A DNA stretch of 64,000 nucleotides from Carnobacterium gallinarum DSM 4847 (GCF_000744375.1 NZ_JQLU01000005.1:1798001-1862000), one strand, 5' to 3'; counted from the first letter of the stretch, positions 35,301-43,191 are shown. Notes: generated from the sequence alone by a model not told the origin. A program made the numbers and translations.

Positions 35301-37511
35301 AAAACTCTTGATAAAAAGCAGGCTAGTAAAAATGATGAATTAACCTACAAATTAGTTATTGCAAATGGTAAAGCTGACTTTACAGGCGATCTATTAAATG
35401 GTGTAGTAACCGACAGTTTACCAGCGGAAGTTACTTATAAAGCTGGTACGACTAAGGTAGATGGTGTTGGAATTCCAGACACTGCTACAATGTGGAATGG
35501 TCAAAACTTTACGTATACGTTGCCAACACCATTCAAAGGTGGTTCAACAGTAACGATTGAATTTACAGTAGTAGTTGTGACGGATGCTATTAAAGCTGGA
35601 ATTATCAATAATGCAAATGTATTAGGTAATGATAACGACGGGAACAGCTATAATCCAATGGATAATACTGAATTTGAAACGATTCGTGGACCGGGTCAGT
35701 TAAAGGCAGAAAAATTAGTAATGAATCTCGGAAATCAAGATATTAACGGTGAAACAGTTAATGAGAATGAAATTATCCGTTATGGAATTACAGTTAGTAA
35801 TACTGAGATGAATCCTTCAGAATTGAGTCAAGTAAAAGTGACAGATAACTTACCAATGGGCGTGATCTATCAACCAGGAACCCTAAAAGTAGATGGTGTT
35901 GTATTAGCTGATAGTAACTTTACTTTCCAAGATGGTAGATGGCTACTTGCGGTGACTTTAGATGGAACTCTTCAAGAAGGACAGAAAAAAGTCGTGACCT
36001 TTGATGTTAAAATTACGAAAGATGCTGATGTTAAAGTTATTAATGTAGCGATGGCAGAGGCTTTCCATCCAAACCTTGGAAATCTTCCACCAGCAACTTC
36101 AAATACAGAGAATGTCGAAGTAAATTTACCACCAAAACCAGCGATAGTGAAGAGTGTTGATAAAGCCTCTGCTCATGATGGTGATGAATTAACCTATAAA
36201 CTAGTTGTTTCTAATGGTGCTCACGGTGGTGTACTGACAGGGGCAATCGCAAGTGATACTTTACCGCCAAATGTAGAATATGTAGTAAATAGTACAACAC
36301 TTGATGGAGTGGCAGTTTCAGACGCAACAACTTGGATTGGTGGAACCTTATCTATTTTAGTACCAGACTTAAATGAAGGTGAATCTGCAACAGTAGCCTT
36401 CAAGGTTAAGGTTTTAGTTCCAGCAGTTGGAACAACAATCCTAAATACCGCTGAGCTAAGTAACACGCCTGATCATCCAGATTTCCCAAAAAGTAATGAA
36501 GTAGCAACACCAGTTTATCCATTACCAGGTAAACTGACGGCAACGAAAGAGGTAACAGATTTAGTTGGCAACTCTCTAGAAGGACAAATCGTTGCTATTG
36601 GAGAACAGATTCGCTATACAATAGTAGTAAAAAATAGTAGTGAAGCGCATCGTTTAGTTGAGGATGTATTAATTAGTGATGCGATTCCAGCAGAAGTAAG
36701 CTATGTAGTTGGAACGTTAACTTTAAATGGTATCACGATACCCGATACTCATATTGTAGATAACAAATTAAGTGTTCCAGTTGGAACGTTAAAAGGTGGA
36801 GAATTAGCGACAGTTAGTTTTGATGTAACTGTATCAGCAGCAAATCTAACTACACCACTTGTTAAAAATATCGCAACAATTACAGGATCAGGAGCAAATG
36901 GTGTTGGTGGTAAGGCAGAACTTCCGCCGTTATATCCAGAAGCAACCTTTGATCGTGAAGGAGCGAGTGCAACAATTATAAAATCAGTAAATAAAGCTAA
37001 AGTCAAAGCTGGCGAAGCAATTGACTATCAATTAGTTGTAACAAACACAGCGACCTTAACGAATTGGACTGGTTCAGTACAAGATACGTTACCAAAGGAT
37101 GTAGAGTATGTAGCTGGTAGCACAACGGTTGATAACCAAGTAATGGCCGATGCAGCAATTTGGAGTAACAATCAGTTACATGTATCAATTACTGATTTAG
37201 TACCACAGGCTTCTAGCGTAGTGAAATTTACAGTTAAGGTGAAGGCTGGTATTACTGTTGCAACGATTTTAAATACAGCCACAGTACTATCTGAAGATGG
37301 AAGTAGTAGCCAAGCAAGTAATACAGTTGAAACAGTTGTTTATGCTGATCCAAAAGATCCAGCAAGTATAATGCCAAATGACCCACCAAACGTATTACCA
37401 AAAACTGGTGAACAAGGTCAAAATCTTGCTATGCTAGGAAGTTTAATCTTATTAAGTAGCTTATCACTATACTTTGTATTTAAAAGAAAAGAAGAACAAG
37501 AGGTAGTATAA
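29400..37511 (+). CDS. Giant LPKTG-anchored surface adhesin with DUF11/isopeptide-type repeats
   Basis: A 2703-residue protein starting at GTG, 10 nt after AAGGAG. It has a signal peptide (~1-32), a unique N-terminal region to ~residue 640 with a Glu/Pro-rich linker near 195-215, and about 14 beta-sandwich modules of the DUF11/conserved-repeat type. Each module has a (V/A)GD(E/T)LTYKL...TD(S/N)LP...Y..GT(T/L).V(D/N)G core. From residue ~960 onward they alternate in two types as six dimeric units of ~283 residues. It ends with LPKTGEQ (about 2666-2672), a hydrophobic helix and a KRKEEQE tail for sortase anchoring. Probably a long stalk holding an N-terminal binding region away from the wall. 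The ligand is unknown. Confidence 0.93.
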   Translation: MKKAKIFNWILAFTLISQLFVSSTASVVTFADGTDSVVNDLIITDANGNNLTTTTLNKGDSLTVGVESTNAMDQSVSIDIAGMELDQEATNQANTVNQVTVMYSAEAANVLVNWQTAAVAEEVTDEATATSGEVVKPLIPAVPVHKKVVLVMKANEAGSHTLSAKSTRDGVSVFATPLKINVEEVTTEAVDSSNTEEQPESEDPAPVPEAKEEAKTDSPGSSVQAKNGLTKAVSGSVEVYDEGTQTWGSTSRLAFYTDYANPIKYRMIFTTDKKLPGVQFSNNWDGGENIVWGMLDKNSEKIINSGTGSEVLSIDTGNGKAITEVEPGTYIYEFEVSIKASVPFDNFYNAKNGENSFIPKLSIALEDENGVINDVPSNKVVTAAVFPNPAQMRVLDIETTLPIAGVKGLLKGGPYDIPFVSDANGMIYLPAIRDAADLTYSIYITEAPTYMTSDNPNSGYSFIVSNSWNMYQPSAGVDVQNIRLKKARPEIATNIKFNPVKTYYEEKVTSTQIIEYSAGTDAETIHITTGVNTGLGLDYIQGSTKVIRYHGNVPTVIESNLLNSWQGDGISGYNLDYLLAFPGDPLIAGDRIELISEWVLLPPSPLLSDQAYLLQNRVVGTDNQNVDSVSVPANTNVFGVVNNAIKLDVKKNVTVKDTTEDANQKNIAVGDTLIYEIIVNAVGDMNSQINVPLITDKLPEGLIANKRNDLVVKLNGVTLSSSSFGPYNVVNNVFTLNVPLTNRLLSVSQNLAERQMIVTIEVKVGATASGILTNTAVASSQTRKDPLNDLNVWNDPIPNNSNEVVNYVPTAINLTKKAYGLDDVERTVAYVGEEFKYELIASVPANSGAYHQGIITDTLPKGINYVPGTTRISINGVEQTVDTVDWSKTSDGRDHLQVNLANPIVTGSDVRIIFNVTTDSTIMDKLQPVINTATITGHDKDNHFPPVEGKDNTEVSFGYRPGKLDATKTVWQGTNSAEQQAVKVGDTLTYKIVVENTEAADTMVRNVHVGDQLPTGLTYTPGTLKVAGVSVADEAEFLKGNINVNVGDIKGGTSVEITFDVTINAEATGSIANTAKATGTVDKIPNLPNTPVESPDKPANINSTKPEPTIKKSIDKPIAYAGDTLTYTLIIANDKTQPEMINGKVTDNLPAEVQYVPNSTVVNGTAEADIVHNYWNGNAFTMSGLTLKTGETITVTFQVTVVTTEIKTGITNTVSLTEGTSIDGTQKITDKQATAEFETVRGPGELKVVKQITKLDETTDLDGKIVADNDEFFYTLVVSNKTTTPSEIKEIQVTDMIPEGLIYQAGSLTIDAVAYPDSGVTGQKLAVTIPGVLQEGQSTTIRFKVKVTAPTKEISENTAHATGKTPDPKDPTKDKDVPPVDSNTVVSKRGPEPKIDKTIDKAKAVKGDELTYKLVITNGKAGFTGELLNGVVKDSLPAEVAYKAGTTKVDGTSITDITGMWTGQNFNYVLPTPFTGGSTVTIEFTVTVVTNEIKTDILNNATVNGTDSDGTIYDDDDNVPFETVRKPGELDIKKQIVSDKGVDLNNKIVEVGDTFLYTLVVMNTIADPSEIRDILVTDTIPTGLIYQAGSLSVDGTPITNGDSNVTGQDLSVNIGTLQEGQSKTLSFMVKVTETTKNGSKNTATTTGTVTPDPNKPTEETKLPPVNSNTVVSNRAPDPEFKKTISKSKAVKGDELTYKLVLTNGTAEYTGDLLDGVVKDSLPAEVVYKAGTTKVDGTSITDITGMWTGQNFNYVLPTPFTGGSTITIEFTVTVVTDEIKTGILNTATVNGKDSNGKEYPLDSLAEFETLRGPGELAINKKITSLDGTTDINNKTILVGDEFVYTLVVTNTTTTPSEIRNTLVTDAIPEGLLYKLGTLSVDGLVDPSGDNAVTGQNLSLNVGTLLEGQSKTISFIVRVTEATKSVSHNSAKVAGTVTPDPNKPTEEKKLPPVESNTVTSHRVPEPTIVKTLDKKQASKNDELTYKLVIANGKADFTGDLLNGVVTDSLPAEVTYKAGTTKVDGVGIPDTATMWNGQNFTYTLPTPFKGGSTVTIEFTVVVVTDAIKAGIINNANVLGNDNDGNSYNPMDNTEFETIRGPGQLKAEKLVMNLGNQDINGETVNENEIIRYGITVSNTEMNPSELSQVKVTDNLPMGVIYQPGTLKVDGVVLADSNFTFQDGRWLLAVTLDGTLQEGQKKVVTFDVKITKDADVKVINVAMAEAFHPNLGNLPPATSNTENVEVNLPPKPAIVKSVDKASAHDGDELTYKLVVSNGAHGGVLTGAIASDTLPPNVEYVVNSTTLDGVAVSDATTWIGGTLSILVPDLNEGESATVAFKVKVLVPAVGTTILNTAELSNTPDHPDFPKSNEVATPVYPLPGKLTATKEVTDLVGNSLEGQIVAIGEQIRYTIVVKNSSEAHRLVEDVLISDAIPAEVSYVVGTLTLNGITIPDTHIVDNKLSVPVGTLKGGELATVSFDVTVSAANLTTPLVKNIATITGSGANGVGGKAELPPLYPEATFDREGASATIIKSVNKAKVKAGEAIDYQLVVTNTATLTNWTGSVQDTLPKDVEYVAGSTTVDNQVMADAAIWSNNQLHVSITDLVPQASSVVKFTVKVKAGITVATILNTATVLSEDGSSSQASNTVETVVYADPKDPASIMPNDPPNVLPKTGEQGQNLAMLGSLILLSSLSLYFVFKRKEEQEVV
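32277..37340 (+). repeat. Six tandem ~850-bp coding repeats in the adhesin gene
   Basis: Units begin near 32277, 33123, 33975, 34830, 35688 and 36522, with PGELxxxK-type starts in the protein at residues ~960, 1242, 1526, 1811, 2097 and 2375. Each unit holds one long and one short DUF11-like module. The third/fourth pair is the most recent duplication. A 143-bp block at 33690-33832 recurs at 34545-34687 with only two mismatches seen, exactly 855 bp apart. Confidence 0.8.
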
Positions 37512-37520
37512 AATAAAAAC

Positions 37521-37569
37521 AAAAAAGATTCAGGAAGTCTGTTCAATCAGACTTTCTGAATCTTTTTTG
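37521..37569. terminator. Terminator of the adhesin operon, bidirectional
   Basis: A long inverted repeat (37521-37541 with 37548-37568) with core GATTCAGGAAGTCTG pairs with one mismatch around a 6-nt loop. A and T tracts on both sides allow termination in both directions. Confidence 0.9.
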
Positions 37570-37578
37570 TTTAAATCG

Positions 37579-37785
37579 TTATTTTTTAGGAGCGATAAAA
37601 AGATAGCGGAGGATGCTTACTATAATAAAGAAAAGACCGCCGATAAAAATAAAGTCCATAAGTACATGAACATAGACAATCAAACCGCCAGCTGCCACAG
37701 CTTCTGATAAAAATGGACTGATTAAATAGAAAGCAAAATAAAGTAGACTTACAAACCAGCTACCATATACTATTTTTTTTAACAT
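37579..37785 (-). CDS. Small two-to-three-helix membrane protein, hypothetical
   Basis: A 68-residue hydrophobic protein (MLKKIVYGSWFVSLLYFAFY..., IVYVHVLMDFIFIGGLFFII) ending in a basic LRYLFIAPKK tail. The internal ATG at 37785 is preceded by GGTAGG at a good distance. The ATG at 37806 lacks a site. It is not recognised as a named family. It lies alone between two terminator regions and divergent from gpmA. Confidence 0.6.
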   Translation of the reverse strand: MLKKIVYGSWFVSLLYFAFYLISPFLSEAVAAGGLIVYVHVLMDFIFIGGLFFIIVSILRYLFIAPKK

Positions 37786-37946
37786 GCAAAATAGCCTACC
37801 TTTCATTTTAACTAATTGGAAGAATTAATTAGACTTATCTTCAATAGTATAAACTAAATTTTAGGGAAAAGCGATGGCTTTTAGCGTGCATTTTTTAAGA
37901 TAAAGTGTACAATAAAGATATACAAAGTAGGGAAGTAGGGATAGAG

Positions 37947-38630
37947 ATGAAATTAGTATTTGTACGTCACGGTTTAAGTGATTGGAATGCATTAAATCAA
38001 TTTACAGGTTGGGTAGATGTTGATCTAAGTGAAGCGGGTTTAGCGGAAGCAACAGAAGCTGGCCGTAAAATAAAAGAAGCAGGTCTAGAATTTGATATTG
38101 CCTTTACTTCAGTTTTAAAAAGAGCGATCAAAACGTGTCATATTGTTTTAGAAGGATCAGATCAATTATGGGTGCCAGAAGTAAAATCTTGGCGTTTGAA
38201 TGAGCGTCACTATGGTGCGTTACAAGGTTTGAATAAAAAAGAAACTGCTGATAAATATGGTGCGGATCAAGTTCAATTATGGCGTCGTTCGTATGATACA
38301 TTACCTCCACTATTAAGCCCAGAAGATCCAGGTTCAGCTTCGCATGATCGTCGTTATGCAAATCTTCAAAAGAGCCGTATTCCAATGGGAGAGAATTTAA
38401 AAGTTACTTTAGAACGTGTGATTCCTTTCTGGGAAGATGAAATTGCACCCGCTATTTTAGATCATAAAACCGTCTTAGTAGCAGCTCACGGAAATTCATT
38501 GCGCGCGTTAGCTAAATACATCGAAGGCATTTCAGATGATGATATTATGGAATTAGAAATTCCAACAGGTCAACCATTAGTTTATGAATTGAATGAGGAC
38601 TTAACAGTTAGTAAAAAATATTATCTATAA
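37947..38630 (+). CDS. gpmA: 2,3-bisphosphoglycerate-dependent phosphoglycerate mutase
   Basis: A 227-residue enzyme of glycolysis that interconverts 3- and 2-phosphoglycerate. It carries the phospho-acceptor motif [10 protein letters not shown] (His8), the [14 protein letters not shown] segment with the catalytic Glu, and the second His in [10 protein letters not shown], with the family's usual length. An upstream frame could begin at 37905, but ATG 37947 starts the conserved MKLVFVRHG. The promoter is probably near 37908 (TACAAT). It is monocistronic and followed by a terminator. Confidence 0.96.
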   Translation: MKLVFVRHGLSDWNALNQFTGWVDVDLSEAGLAEATEAGRKIKEAGLEFDIAFTSVLKRAIKTCHIVLEGSDQLWVPEVKSWRLNERHYGALQGLNKKETADKYGADQVQLWRRSYDTLPPLLSPEDPGSASHDRRYANLQKSRIPMGENLKVTLERVIPFWEDEIAPAILDHKTVLVAAHGNSLRALAKYIEGISDDDIMELEIPTGQPLVYELNEDLTVSKKYYL

Positions 38631-38711
38631 GAAGAAAAGAAGTGTGTGGGACAAAGCGTTTAGCACTTGAAAAAGAAGAACGAGCGCTTTTGTACGAACC
38701 TCTATGCAGAT

Positions 38712-38766
38712 AAAGAGTTTGAGATAAAAACTATTTTTTTAGTTTTGTCTCAAGCTCTTCTTTTTT
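38712..38766 (+). terminator. Terminator after gpmA
   Basis: An imperfect inverted repeat of about 20 bp (AAGAGTTTGAGATAAAAACTA with TAGTTTTGTCTCAAGCTCTT, 38713-38759) ends in TTTTTT. It is preceded by a GTGTGGGACAAAGCG element at 38643-38657, of a kind often seen in lactic acid bacterial intergenic regions. Confidence 0.75.
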
Positions 38767-38843
38767 AGTGATTTTGATTAAAAAATAAGGTGAGTATGCT
38801 ATAATAACAATTAAAAACAATGAGTTGGAAAGGAAGCAGAGGT

Positions 38844-39560
38844 TTGCAGAAAAAAGTCTGGTTAGAAAGTTTAAAAGTTATTTATCCTGTAACTTTAGGA
38901 TTTATTCCAATTGGTTTTGCTTGTGGGATGGTGTTGTATGATGCGGGATTTAGTCCACTAGCTATTAGTGTTATGAGTTTTTTAGTGTATGCTGGCGCCT
39001 CGCAATTTATGGTTGCTTCAATGATTGTGATGGGAGCGACAGTTCCAGCTATGATTGTAATGACCTTTTTTTTGAATTTGCGTCATGCTTTAATGAGTTC
39101 TAGTCTTTCTACGTACTTAAAAAAGAGTTCAAAACCCTTTTTATTTTTATTCGGTCATTCATTGGCAGATGAAAGTTATGCGGTGAATTACAATCAATTT
39201 TTAAATCATAAATGGGATGCTGAACACGCAATGGCGACAACCTTAATTCCATATTTTGTTTGGGGAATTAGTGCAACAATTGGCGGTCTTGTTGGAACAC
39301 AGATTTCCATTAATACGACGATTATGAATTATGTGTTGATTGCGATGTTTATTTGTTTGCTTGTGATGCAATTTGTTTCGCCATTATTTATTTTTGTGGG
39401 ACTGTTATCGGGAGTTTTATCTGTAGGGTTAATGATTCTATTGCATCATAATATCGCTCTAGTAATTGCTGCGATTGTTGCATCAATTGTTGGGTTCTTA
39501 CTGGATGAATACGTCTTACCGAGACGAGTGAAAAAAGAGCAAGTAGGTGAAGTGAAATGA
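38844..39560 (+). CDS. azlC: AzlC-family branched-chain amino acid exporter, large subunit
   Basis: A protein of about 238 residues with the AzlC signature near the N-terminus (YPVTLGFIPIGFACGMVLYDAG, FLVYAGASQFMVA, FFLNLRHALMSSSL) and five or six membrane helices. The frame is open from ATG 38820, but that codon is only ~15 bp behind the TATAAT at 38800-38805 and lacks a ribosome binding site. TTG 38844 follows AAGGAAG by 7 nt and is preferred. The AzlD partner overlaps its stop. AzlCD exports branched-chain amino acids and gives azaleucine resistance in Bacillus. Confidence 0.9.
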   Translation: MQKKVWLESLKVIYPVTLGFIPIGFACGMVLYDAGFSPLAISVMSFLVYAGASQFMVASMIVMGATVPAMIVMTFFLNLRHALMSSSLSTYLKKSSKPFLFLFGHSLADESYAVNYNQFLNHKWDAEHAMATTLIPYFVWGISATIGGLVGTQISINTTIMNYVLIAMFICLLVMQFVSPLFIFVGLLSGVLSVGLMILLHHNIALVIAAIVASIVGFLLDEYVLPRRVKKEQVGEVK

Positions 39561-39889
39561 ATATGACAAGTCAACAGCTGTATTTGATTTTAGGGATGGC
39601 TGTAGTCACTTATTTGCCACGTTTATTGCCAATTTTATTATTGAGTAATCGAGAATTGCCAGAGAAATTTGTTAAATGGATGTCATTTATTCCCGTATCA
39701 ATTTTTGCTGCATTAATTTTTTCTGATATTTTCTTTTGGGAACGTGAATTTAACTTAAATCCATTGAATAATTTAAAATTAGTTCCAGCTATGCTTGTTT
39801 TTTTTGTCGCCTATAAGACTAAGAACATTATGTGGTCGATTGTTTTTGGAGTAGCGGGAATTGCGTTAATGATTTGGTTTTTTCAATAA
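39557..39889 (+). CDS. azlD: AzlD-family branched-chain amino acid exporter, small subunit
   Basis: A 110-residue membrane protein with three or four helices. YLPRLLPILLLSNRELPEKFVKW and SFIPVSIFAALIFSDIFF are typical AzlD segments. Its ATG overlaps the TGA of azlC (ATGA), so the two subunits are translationally coupled and probably made in equal amounts. It works as the complex partner of AzlC in the membrane. Confidence 0.92.
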   Translation: MNMTSQQLYLILGMAVVTYLPRLLPILLLSNRELPEKFVKWMSFIPVSIFAALIFSDIFFWEREFNLNPLNNLKLVPAMLVFFVAYKTKNIMWSIVFGVAGIALMIWFFQ

Positions 39890-39903
39890 AAAAGAACGGA
39901 TAT

Positions 39904-40367
39904 TGTACCGATCCCAAAAGTTAGACCTAAAAACTCTAGCTTTTTGGGGTCTTTTGTATGGCAAAATATAGTACAGAATTTAAGCGGACTATTATTCAAG
40001 ATTATTTTAAATGGAGCAGGGGGAATGAACTATCTCGCTAAAAAATATAGAATTAAGAGTCCTTTTTAAGTCCAAAACTGGATAAATATCTATAAAGAAT
40101 TTAGGGAGAAAGGTCTACTTTGTAGTCGCCAAAATAAAACGTATTCTGCTCAATTCAAATTAAATGCGATAGAGTCATTTATAAAAGTTATCAAGAATTA
40201 AAACACGCAATTGAAAATTATATTGAGTACTATAATCATTCGCGAATCTAAGCAAAATTAGACTGGCAAAGTCCAGTTTACTTTAGAAAGAAAATGAGTA
40301 AAGCTGCATAAAAAAACAGAGTAGAAGATCTACTCTGTAAAAAAATTCGACTTTATTGGTCACTACA
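39904..40367 (+). mobile_element. Internally deleted IS3-family insertion sequence remnant
   Basis: The left end TGTACCGATCCC (39904 on) and the right end, read on the minus strand as TGTAGTGACC (from 40367), form imperfect terminal repeats. After the left end a frame starts at ATG 39958 with MAKYSTEFKRTIIQDYF, an orfA-type HTH N-terminus, soon broken. Further fragments read YLAKKYRIKSPF and QNWINIYKEFREKGL. Near 40226-40310 YYNHSRI(stop)AKLDWQSPVYFRKKMS is the C-terminal end of an IS150-type orfB transposase. The DDE core is missing. The element is dead, about 460 bp instead of ~1.4 kb. Confidence 0.75.
40309..40338 (-). terminator. Terminator for the GDSL hydrolase, inside the IS remnant's right end
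   Basis: ACAGAGTAGA (40316-40325) pairs with TCTACTCTGT (40329-40338) and, read on the minus strand, is followed by seven Ts. It originates from the IS end but now lies directly downstream of the leftward hydrolase gene. Confidence 0.75.
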
Positions 40368-40380
40368 CAGCCGTTTTTTT

Positions 40381-40935
40381 TTATTTTAGCTTAGCAATAA
40401 TGAGATTTGCCAGTAAATCATAGCCAAATTCATTAAAATGAAAGCCGTCTGCTTGAAGAAAATCCGTATAGTTAGGTGCATCTAGCATAGCCGATTGTAA
40501 GTCAATCAGCTGAGTTTGATAGTGATGTGCCAATTGCCGAATCGTGTTCCCATAGGCTAAAATACGATGATTCGGACGTTCTTCATGCTGCACAAGTTGG
40601 TTGCTAAAAGAAGGCGTAATTAATAGAACTTTTTGTGAACCAATCATTTGAATCATAGTTTCGATATTTTTTTGATACCTTTCAAGAGAAATATTCTCAG
40701 TTAAAAGTACATCATTGGAACCAAATAAAATCGTAACAAAATCGGGTTCTCCTTTTAAAACATGTTTTTCTAGGCGCTCCAAAGCACCAACAGTTGTATC
40801 TCCAGGAATACCAACATTTTGAACGCGAATATCTTTAGAAAGTTGTTGGCGTATACGCGAGGTTAAAGCTTGGGAAACATGATCTTCCATATAACCAGCG
40901 GTAATGCTATCCCCAAGTAAAATAATTTTGTTCAA
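40381..40935 (-). CDS. SGNH/GDSL-family hydrolase
   Basis: A 184-residue protein with the SGNH blocks: LLGDSITAGY (nucleophile Ser), VGIPGDTTVG (Gly), FGSNDV (Asn) and DGFHFNEFGYD (Asp-x-x-His). The TTG at 40935 is 8 nt after AAGGAG and begins directly before the conserved NKIILLGDS. Upstream ATG and GTG codons lie before or in that site. No signal peptide is present, so the enzyme is cytoplasmic, probably an esterase or acylhydrolase similar to lysophospholipase L1-like proteins. The substrate is unknown. Confidence 0.88.
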   Translation of the reverse strand: MNKIILLGDSITAGYMEDHVSQALTSRIRQQLSKDIRVQNVGIPGDTTVGALERLEKHVLKGEPDFVTILFGSNDVLLTENISLERYQKNIETMIQMIGSQKVLLITPSFSNQLVQHEERPNHRILAYGNTIRQLAHHYQTQLIDLQSAMLDAPNYTDFLQADGFHFNEFGYDLLANLIIAKLK

Positions 40936-41106
40936 CGGTTTCACTCCTTTATTTAAATGAATCATGTAACTAAAGTATATAATAACTTCGTTAAAAAAGC
41001 TTAAAGAATCGCTAGAATTTGCTTGTTTTAGACTAGGCTTTGTTTATCTGAATTTTTCTTGGCTGTGCTATAATAAAGGGGAGAACGTTAGTAATGGAGG
41101 TTATTT

Positions 41107-41667
41107 ATGAGTAAAGAACAAGAACGAAAAATAAAAACATGTCGAGAATCACGCGTGGTACAAACCCATCGAGTGTTTCCATATGATTTGAATCAGCATA
41201 AAACATTGTTTGGCGGGAAGTTAATGAGTTTGATTGATGATACCGCTTCAATTTCGGCAACTCGTCATAGTCGAGGCGTATGTGTTACAGCCTCAACGGA
41301 TTCTTTAGACTTTTTGCATCCGATTCATGAAGATCATTCGGTTTGTGTTGAAACATATGTAACGGGTGTTGGGAAATCTTCAATTGAAGTTTTTGCGAAG
41401 GTGATAGGCGAAGTGCTTTTAACGGGTGAACGTTATTTAGCCGCGACTAGTTTTATGACGTTTGTTGCGTTGCCAACAGAAGAAAGCCCGACTATTATAG
41501 TTCCTTTAATTGAACCTCAGACAATTGAAGAGCGGATGGTTTGTGACGGATATGACCAACGTCGAAAAAAACGAGTAAGCATTCGTCAATTTAATGAAGA
41601 ATTTGCTGAAACGGTAACGTTAGCAGTTCCTTGGATGACAAAAGGTTGGAGCGAGTTTACTGATTAA
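41107..41667 (+). CDS. Acyl-CoA thioesterase (YkhA/hotdog family)
   Basis: A 186-residue protein. VFPYDLNQHKTLFGGKLMSLIDDTASISATRHSR has the N-x-H-x-T-(L/M)-F-G-G-x-x-(M/L)-x-x-(I/M)-D motif of cytosolic acyl-CoA hydrolases, with Asn, His and Asp as catalytic residues. It hydrolyses acyl-CoA to free acid and CoA. TGGAGG precedes the ATG and TATAAT lies near 41072. The GNAT and S51 genes follow closely and may be co-transcribed. Confidence 0.9.
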   Translation: MSKEQERKIKTCRESRVVQTHRVFPYDLNQHKTLFGGKLMSLIDDTASISATRHSRGVCVTASTDSLDFLHPIHEDHSVCVETYVTGVGKSSIEVFAKVIGEVLLTGERYLAATSFMTFVALPTEESPTIIVPLIEPQTIEERMVCDGYDQRRKKRVSIRQFNEEFAETVTLAVPWMTKGWSEFTD

Positions 41668-41718
41668 TGAATCTGCAACAGTAAAAAAATGACTTTAGTA
41701 GAGTGGGAGGAAGCGAGC

Positions 41719-42510
41719 ATGTTAATCAAGTGTACAGAAGAACACAATGACATATTATTGAATTATTTAAATCAACAACCAGCATTGAATTTATTTATTA
41801 TTGGAGATATTGAAACGTATGGATTTAATTCTCCAGATCAGGATATTTGGGCATATTTAGATACGGATAAGGAAATCAGTGGAGTATTATTGCGCTATAA
41901 AAATAATATCATTCCAGTTCATGATGTTGACTTTAATGGTTTTTCTGAATTTGTAACCTGTATTAAAGAGCAAGGAAATGTTCGTTATTTATCAGGCCGT
42001 AAAGCGATCTTGGATTTGTATGCAGCTGAATTTCCAGAGTTTCATAAAGAAACAACTTTCTTTGCTGAATGTCAGGAATTACGAGTAAAACCGTTGCAAA
42101 TGGAGTTAGTAACTGACTTGAAAATAAAGGATATTCCAAGTTATTTAGCCTTACAAAATGCCGCCTTTAATAAAACAATCCAGACAATGGAAGATATCGT
42201 GGAAGCATTGGAAAACGGGACAACAACTATAAAAATTATTAAAAATGAACAAGGTGAAGTAGTTTCTGGTGGTCAAATTGCTGTAGAAAGTCAAACGTCT
42301 GGGATGATTGTGGGGATTGCAACGCTAGAAAGTGAACGTAGTAGCGGATACGGTTCTGCAATTGTTGCAAGTTTAGTTGAGCATTGCAGACAGCAAAAAA
42401 AATCAGCTTGTCTTTTCTTTAATAATCCAGCAGCGGGTAAGATTTATCACCGCTTAGGCTTTGTTGATTTGGATCGCTGGATCTTATTGGATAAAAAGGG
42501 GAAAGAATAG
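41719..42510 (+). CDS. GNAT-family N-acetyltransferase
   Basis: A protein of 263 residues. The C-terminal half carries the GNAT core: VVSGGQIAVESQTSGMIVGIATLESERSSGYGSAIVASLVEHC, with the R-x-x-G-(Y/x)-G-S acetyl-CoA loop, and FNNPAAGKIYHRLGFVDLDRW, a typical final strand/helix. The N-terminal half is a second, degenerate domain of the kind seen in GCN5-like 'GNAT with FR47-like' proteins. ATG 41719 follows GGGAGG by 8 nt, while the frame itself is open from 41689. The acceptor is unknown. Confidence 0.87.
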   Translation: MLIKCTEEHNDILLNYLNQQPALNLFIIGDIETYGFNSPDQDIWAYLDTDKEISGVLLRYKNNIIPVHDVDFNGFSEFVTCIKEQGNVRYLSGRKAILDLYAAEFPEFHKETTFFAECQELRVKPLQMELVTDLKIKDIPSYLALQNAAFNKTIQTMEDIVEALENGTTTIKIIKNEQGEVVSGGQIAVESQTSGMIVGIATLESERSSGYGSAIVASLVEHCRQQKKSACLFFNNPAAGKIYHRLGFVDLDRWILLDKKGKE

Positions 42511-42534
42511 TTAAAAGAAAGTAGGCGGCAGAAT

Positions 42535-43191
42535 ATGCTTGGGAAAAAGAAAGTTAAAAAAATTATTTTAGGTGGAGGGTCGCCACCGCCTAGCTTGGAA
42601 ATTGTGCGTTATGCTACGGAAGGCTTAAAACCAAAAAGTCGAATATTATTTTTAACGATTCGTCATGGTGGAGCTTTAAAATACGATCAAAAATTCCGTG
42701 AAGCTTTTTATGATAGTGGCTTTTTTGATGTGAAGATTGTTGTGGGAGATCGAGTGACGACGGTTGAATTAGTAGCAGAGATTCAAAAAGCTGACGTAAT
42801 TGCGATTGGTTCTGGGGTTACTTTAAAATATTATCGGATTTTTGCTAAAGGAAAAGTGAAAAAAGCATTGGTTAAAGCTTACCAAGATGGAACTCCATTA
42901 ATGGGTTTTTCAGCGGGAAGTTTAATTATGCCAGAAACTATGTTGATTTCTCATAAGGATAACTTTTTTGGAATCCGTGTGAAACGTGGGCTAGGTTTAG
43001 TAAAGGATGCTGTGATTAGTGCGCATTACTCTAAGTGGCGGGAACATCGAATGTTACGATTGGGTATTAAAAGAACAGGTGTTTCATTAGGCTATGGGAT
43101 TGATGATGATAGCTATCTCGTTTTTGAAAATGGGAAACCGCGCTTTTTTGGAACGATTTATATTGAGCATAATCCTAAAGAAACCAGCTGA
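42535..43191 (+). CDS. Peptidase S51-like / type 1 glutamine amidotransferase-like protein
   Basis: A 218-residue protein with GFSAGSLIM around the nucleophilic serine, as in dipeptidase E and cyanophycinase (family S51), plus KKIILGGGSPPPS at the N-terminus and SAHYSKWREHRML, which carries the likely catalytic His. It is cytoplasmic and probably a Ser-type peptidase with narrow specificity. It starts 24 bp after the GNAT gene and ends in a terminator, so it closes that transcription unit. Confidence 0.82.
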   Translation: MLGKKKVKKIILGGGSPPPSLEIVRYATEGLKPKSRILFLTIRHGGALKYDQKFREAFYDSGFFDVKIVVGDRVTTVELVAEIQKADVIAIGSGVTLKYYRIFAKGKVKKALVKAYQDGTPLMGFSAGSLIMPETMLISHKDNFFGIRVKRGLGLVKDAVISAHYSKWREHRMLRLGIKRTGVSLGYGIDDDSYLVFENGKPRFFGTIYIEHNPKETS

